In this document: positions 6,012 through 8,735 of the stretch, in pieces
Layout of the letters: every line of letters starts with the position of its first letter
Position numbering within the stretch: the first letter of the stretch is position 1
From: Syntrophomonas sp.
GTDB lineage: Bacteria > Bacillota > Syntrophomonadia > Syntrophomonadales > Syntrophomonadaceae
Length of the DNA: 8,735 nt
Reading direction: 5' to 3'
NCBI GenBank assembly: GCA_003444615.1
Contig: DLUN01000200.1
Span: 6,188-14,922, forward strand
Made by a program: the position numbers and the translations under genes
The notes under the pieces: model-generated
The model's database searches: none
What the model saw: the letters and a program-made list of their open reading frames with translations, nothing else
Told to the model about the DNA's origin: nothing

Positions 6012-6016
6012 CCTCC
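6012..6016 (-). promoter_or_regulatory. Ribosome binding site that sets the sensor start at 6004
   Basis: GGAGG on the minus strand lies 7 bases before the ATG at 6004. The upstream in-frame ATG at 6106 is preceded only by an A/T-rich sequence without a purine-rich site. Confidence 0.7.
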
Positions 6017-6127
6017 AATAGCTAGCCAGTGGTGGCATTTAATACTTATCTCGATATTCCCTTTTTCATCCGGCATATTAAAGATTATATCGCCATTATT
6101 CAGCATATTTCAAACTTGATTAATTTG

Positions 6128-6133
6128 ATTATA
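6128..6133 (-). promoter_or_regulatory. Possible -10 element for the sensor/GGDEF gene
   Basis: A perfect TATAAT on the minus strand lies in the spacer between the 5'-nucleotidase gene and the sensor gene. The best -35 at 17 bases, GGAACA (6151-6156), matches only 3 of 6. It would leave a leader of about 115 nt. AT-rich context makes this weak. Confidence 0.3.
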
Positions 6134-6187
6134 TATTATCTATCTTTGAATGTTCCTCTATTTCACCTCAAATCGTGCGTCTTGAAT

Positions 6188-6211
6188 TGACGGTTTCCCG
6201 GTAACTCGTCA
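6188..6211 (-). terminator. Hairpin just after the 5'-nucleotidase stop codon
   Basis: TGACG (6188-6192) pairs with CGTCA (6207-6211), and inside it GTT (6193-6195) pairs with AAC (6203-6205), with one bulged base and a 7-base loop. It touches the stop codon at 6212-6214. On the minus strand no U-run follows, so it may be an RNA 3'-end structure and not a classical terminator. Confidence 0.35.
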
Positions 6212-7861
6212 TTATATCTTTTCTTCCACAAAGATGATTCGTCCCTGGGGCTCTGCATACTCCTCACCGATAACTCCGCCCAGGTCTTCAGTGATGTATT
6301 TGATAAGAACCTGAACGTCAACCATTACACTGTCCTGGGTAAAAACATTGTCGGCAAACATCGTGTAACCGTCCCCCATGTTCTGCAGCATGTAGTTGTG
6401 GCTGGCTACGGTGTAGGTTTTGTTTGGATCCAGTGGCTCGTCTCCCACATAAACATTCTTGACACGATACTCGCCGCCAACCCCCACAAACATTCCGGCT
6501 TCGTCCGTCTGCACGCTTGAGTCAATATATGTATGCACCTCATAGCTGATACCTGAGGGGCTGAGCCAACCCCCAAATTCCGCAGGCCATGCGCAAGCGC
6601 CAAACTCCAGGGCATCCAGGATTTCCTGCCCCGTTGCCTCGCACACGCTGAGCATATTGCCGAAGGGATGGATCTTTAAGATATCCTCCCGGGTAACATC
6701 GCCTTTGGGAATGTCCCTCCGGATACCGCCCCCGTTTACAAATGCAATGTCCGCGCCCGATATATGGCGATATGCATCAGCGCAGAAATTGCCGATGGCG
6801 GTTTCCTGGTTGCGGACAATGCGCACATCGCTGGCCGGGTCCTTTGTCAAAAGGTCAACTTTGCTAGTGGCAACCACCTCGGCTAGGGCGGCATTAAGTT
6901 CTTCCTTGGCCTTTTGGCAGGCCTCGTTCATAACTGACTCAAGACCCAAGACTTCAACCGCATTCTCATCGTTGTCCCACTTGTACAGGCCCGTGCTGAT
7001 TTCACCTTCCGGCGTAATGCGCACATAACCTATCGCTTCAAGCTTGGTCCCGCATGCGGAGCGAAGCACCTTTTTGCCAGCTTTATTTTTCATTTCCACC
7101 TGGTCAAGGTCATGGCTGTGTCCGTCAACAAGTACATCAATGCCCGTAGTGTTCGCTAACACGTCTTCGTATGTGTATGGTTTGTGTTCGCCCACATTCC
7201 CTAAATGGGCCATTACGACCACATAGTCTGCCCCTTCGGCTTTGGCCTCATCCACAGCCTTTTGCACGGCAGCATATAGGTCTTTTCCATCATTGCCTTG
7301 CATGAAACCGTATATGTAATTTCCGTCTTGGTCCATGAAGTATGCAGGAGTGGAGCTTCTCAGCGTCCAAGGTGTGGTGATGCCCACAAACGCAATCTTT
7401 GTGCCGTCAATCTCCTTTATAATATACGGGTCAAACACAAGTTTCCCTGACATGTTGAAATTACAGCTTATATACGGGAAATCAGCCATTTCCACTAGTT
7501 CCATAAACCGCTCTATACCGTAGTCGAACTCGTGGTTTCCTATAGTTGCAACATCGTAGCCGAGAGTGTTCATCAGCTCGATAACTGCACTACCTGCTGA
7601 CATCGTGGCAAGGGGTTCACCTTGAACCGAGTCACCGTTGTCAACAAGAATGACGCTGCTGCCTTTTACAATGAGCTGTTTGCGAATAACATCCACACCG
7701 CTGTAAGTCCAGCCACTGTCGATACCGCCATGCACATCGCTGGTAAATAGAATCACAATGTCTTTAGCTCCCAATTCACTCTCTGCCGGCACTGATCCAC
7801 CACAGCCCGCAACACCCAGCAACAGACACAATGCCAAAATCAACGCCGTTAATTTTTTCAT
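6212..7861 (-). CDS. 5'-nucleotidase/UshA-family lipoprotein
   Basis: This 549-residue protein should remove phosphate from nucleotides, and perhaps split nucleotide sugars, outside the cell. The signal peptide ends in a lipobox VAGC with Cys20. The N-terminal metallophosphatase domain (about 34-300) has every metal and catalytic motif: SDVHGG (D42, H44), DNGDSVQGEP (D77), GNHEFDYG (N109, H110), MAHLG (H219) and DGHSH (H248, H250). The C-terminal nucleotide-binding domain (about 335-545) shows GNFCADAYR (357-365), NGGGIRRDIPKGDVT (376-390), HPFGN (398-402) and MGDGY (495-499). Length and order are normal and nothing is broken. The start ATG follows GGGG by six bases. The gene looks more GC-rich than the neighbouring GGDEF gene, which may hint at a different history. 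By function it would feed phosphate to the Pst importer. UshA and YfkN are relatives; the exact substrate is not fixed. Confidence 0.92.
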   Translation of the reverse strand: MKKLTALILALCLLLGVAGCGGSVPAESELGAKDIVILFTSDVHGGIDSGWTYSGVDVIRKQLIVKGSSVILVDNGDSVQGEPLATMSAGSAVIELMNTLGYDVATIGNHEFDYGIERFMELVEMADFPYISCNFNMSGKLVFDPYIIKEIDGTKIAFVGITTPWTLRSSTPAYFMDQDGNYIYGFMQGNDGKDLYAAVQKAVDEAKAEGADYVVVMAHLGNVGEHKPYTYEDVLANTTGIDVLVDGHSHDLDQVEMKNKAGKKVLRSACGTKLEAIGYVRITPEGEISTGLYKWDNDENAVEVLGLESVMNEACQKAKEELNAALAEVVATSKVDLLTKDPASDVRIVRNQETAIGNFCADAYRHISGADIAFVNGGGIRRDIPKGDVTREDILKIHPFGNMLSVCEATGQEILDALEFGACAWPAEFGGWLSPSGISYEVHTYIDSSVQTDEAGMFVGVGGEYRVKNVYVGDEPLDPNKTYTVASHNYMLQNMGDGYTMFADNVFTQDSVMVDVQVLIKYITEDLGGVIGEEYAEPQGRIIFVEEKI

Positions 7862-7896
7862 ATCGATCCCCTTTTTTCTATTTTTTAATTTCTTTT

Positions 7897-7926
7897 ATCC
7901 TAACGCCCATGCATTGCTAATATCAA
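7897..7926 (-). promoter_or_regulatory. Candidate promoter of the 5'-nucleotidase gene
   Basis: On the minus strand, -35 TTGATA (7921-7926, 5 of 6) and -10 TAGGAT (7897-7902, 4 of 6) are 18 bases apart. Transcription would begin near 7890, about 30 nt before the ATG. The support is consensus match and fitting distance. Confidence 0.4.
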
Positions 7927-7986
7927 TTTTTATGGCATTTTTGTATTTAATTGTTATCTCCGTACAGTTATAAAAAAGCCTCATTT

Positions 7987-8013
7987 AATAAATTTTTTTA
8001 ATAAAAATTTATT
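7987..8013. repeat. Perfect 11-bp AT-only inverted repeat between divergent genes
   Basis: AATAAATTTTT (7987-7997) and AAAAATTTATT (8003-8013) are exact inverse copies with a 5-base centre, TTAAT. It lies between the 5'-nucleotidase and the stalk-domain gene, just upstream of the candidate promoter of the latter. It could be a binding site for a regulator or nucleoid protein. Its AT-only make-up raises the odds of chance. Confidence 0.45.
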
Positions 8014-8015
8014 AC

Positions 8016-8044
8016 TTTAAATCATATTAATCATATGTCAAAAT
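8016..8044 (+). promoter_or_regulatory. Weak candidate promoter of the stalk-domain gene
   Basis: TTTAAA (8016-8021, 4 of 6) and CAAAAT (8039-8044, 4 of 6) are 17 bases apart, and a start near 8051 would fit the TTG at 8082. The region is AT-rich and other boxes could be drawn. Confidence 0.25.
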
Positions 8045-8067
8045 AAGACCATAAACACCAATTTTGT

Positions 8068-8077
8068 GGAGGTGGAG
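8068..8077 (+). promoter_or_regulatory. Ribosome binding site supporting a TTG start
   Basis: GGAGGTGGAG ends 4 bases before TTG at 8082, with its GGAGG core 9 bases away. No ATG lies at this distance. The TTG places the positive residues K2, K5 and R6 ahead of the signal-peptide core, as expected. Confidence 0.75.
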
Positions 8078-8081
8078 CGAT

Positions 8082-8735
8082 TTGAAAAATCTGAAGCGTA
8101 TAGTGTGGATGTGTTCAGGAATGTTGTTGATCTCGTTTTTGGTTTTGTCAGTAGCTTGTCCCGCTTATGCTGCAAGCCCGCAAGCCCCTATCAAGATTTT
8201 CCTTGATGGGTCTACTCTGGAGACAGATGTAGATCCGGTGCTGAAAGAAGGTCGTACCCTTGTGCCTTTTCGCGCCATCGGGGAAGCCTTGATGGCCCAA
8301 GTAGACTGGGATGAGTCTGCCAGAAAGGTTACTTTGACTTTGGGAGACAAAACTGTTCAATTGGTCATCGGGGATAGTACAGCATATGTGAACGGGAATG
8401 CTAGAACTCTAGATGTGCCCGCCATGCTGGTGGAGAACCGGACCTTGGTTCCCCTTAGATTTATCAGCGAGTCTTTAGGGGCGTCCGTGCAATGGTCTGG
8501 AGAACTAAGGCGGGTAGATATTACCACCACCACCACTGCCGCCCCTGAACCAGGTGCCCAACAGCCTCTCAGTCAGGTAATGGTTTATATAAGCATGGAT
8601 TATCTGGATGGTTGGGGTCAGCTATTACCTGATATGCAGCAAACCGCTGGCCAGGATGAGGATAAATACAGCTACTACCTGAAACTACTGGATCAACCGA
8701 GTATTGCTAGTAAGCCCGTGGGTATTGTGTATGAC
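8082..8735 (+). CDS. Secreted copper-amine-oxidase N-domain (stalk) protein, 3' end outside window
   Basis: This open frame of 218 codons runs off the right edge and starts at TTG. A signal peptide (MKNLKR, then a hydrophobic core) ends in AYA, with cleavage likely after residue 30, so the protein is exported. Residues about 37-148 hold the Cu_amine_oxidN1-type domain as two repeats: GRTLVPFRAIGEALMAQVDW (57-76) and NRTLVPLRFISESLGASVQW (119-138). Despite the name, this module alone does not carry copper-oxidase activity; in Firmicutes it commonly serves as a surface stalk in front of other domains. A Thr/Pro-rich linker (148-162), encoded partly by an ACC run, leads to a region beginning QVMVYISMDYLDGW that I do not recognise. 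The function depends on the missing C-terminal part. It is divergent from the 5'-nucleotidase. Confidence 0.88.
   Translation, partial: MKNLKRIVWMCSGMLLISFLVLSVACPAYAASPQAPIKIFLDGSTLETDVDPVLKEGRTLVPFRAIGEALMAQVDWDESARKVTLTLGDKTVQLVIGDSTAYVNGNARTLDVPAMLVENRTLVPLRFISESLGASVQWSGELRRVDITTTTTAAPEPGAQQPLSQVMVYISMDYLDGWGQLLPDMQQTAGQDEDKYSYYLKLLDQPSIASKPVGIVYD

Noticed and set aside
6657..7028. Plus-strand open frames opposite the 5'-nucleotidase
   Set aside because: They mirror the conserved C-terminal nucleotidase domain; no ribosome site or known motif.
8148..8360. Two minus-strand open frames opposite the stalk-domain gene
   Set aside because: The plus strand encodes a clear signal peptide and two stalk repeats here, so these are shadows.
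8520..8540. ACC run in the stalk-domain gene as a phase-variable repeat
   Set aside because: Only four to five units of three bases; length change would not alter the frame, and it just encodes a Thr linker.

Overview
The window looks like a chromosomal segment from a low- to mid-GC Firmicute, most likely an anaerobic member of the Clostridia. The reasons are strong GGAGG-type ribosome sites, several TTG starts, short lipoprotein signals with a lipobox, and a secreted protein built on the copper-amine-oxidase N-terminal (stalk) domain that is common in Clostridia and Paenibacillus-like bacteria. I cannot name the genus. There is no rRNA, tRNA, CRISPR array, insertion sequence or phage gene. 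I found no clearly new system. The points most worth a second look are an atypical Pst-type transporter and a frameshifted diguanylate cyclase.

Layout. 1-398 (-): GNAT acetyltransferase cut by the window edge. 399-578: divergent promoter region. 579-4045 (+): a pstS-pstC-pstA-pstB phosphate-type ABC transporter operon, with a terminator-like hairpin after pstS and ATGA stop/start overlaps between pstC, pstA and pstB. No phoU follows. 4091-4123: a strong hairpin terminator for the convergent gene bfr (bacterioferritin, 4149-4616, -), which has its own promoter and a leader of about 120 nt. 4816-6004 (-): a membrane-anchored GGDEF protein split into two overlapping frames by a one-base shift in an A-rich tract. 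6212-7861 (-): a lipoprotein of the 5'-nucleotidase/UshA family. 7862-8081: AT-rich divergent spacer with a perfect 11-bp inverted repeat. 8082-8735 (+): a secreted protein with a double copper-amine-oxidase N-terminal domain, starting at TTG and running off the right edge. The longest gene-free gaps (399-578, 4617-4815, 6005-6211, 7862-8081) are about 180-220 bases each and hold the regulatory signals listed.

How the genes may work together. The surface 5'-nucleotidase would release phosphate from extracellular nucleotides, and the Pst system would import it, so the two ends of the window could share a phosphate-scavenging role. This is inference, since they are separate transcription units on opposite strands. 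Bacterioferritin (iron storage, oxidative stress) and the GGDEF protein (cyclic-di-GMP signalling) have no visible link to that role. The PstS, PstA and PstB sequences all differ from the textbook forms at positions near the substrate or coupling sites, so phosphate as the substrate is likely but not certain.
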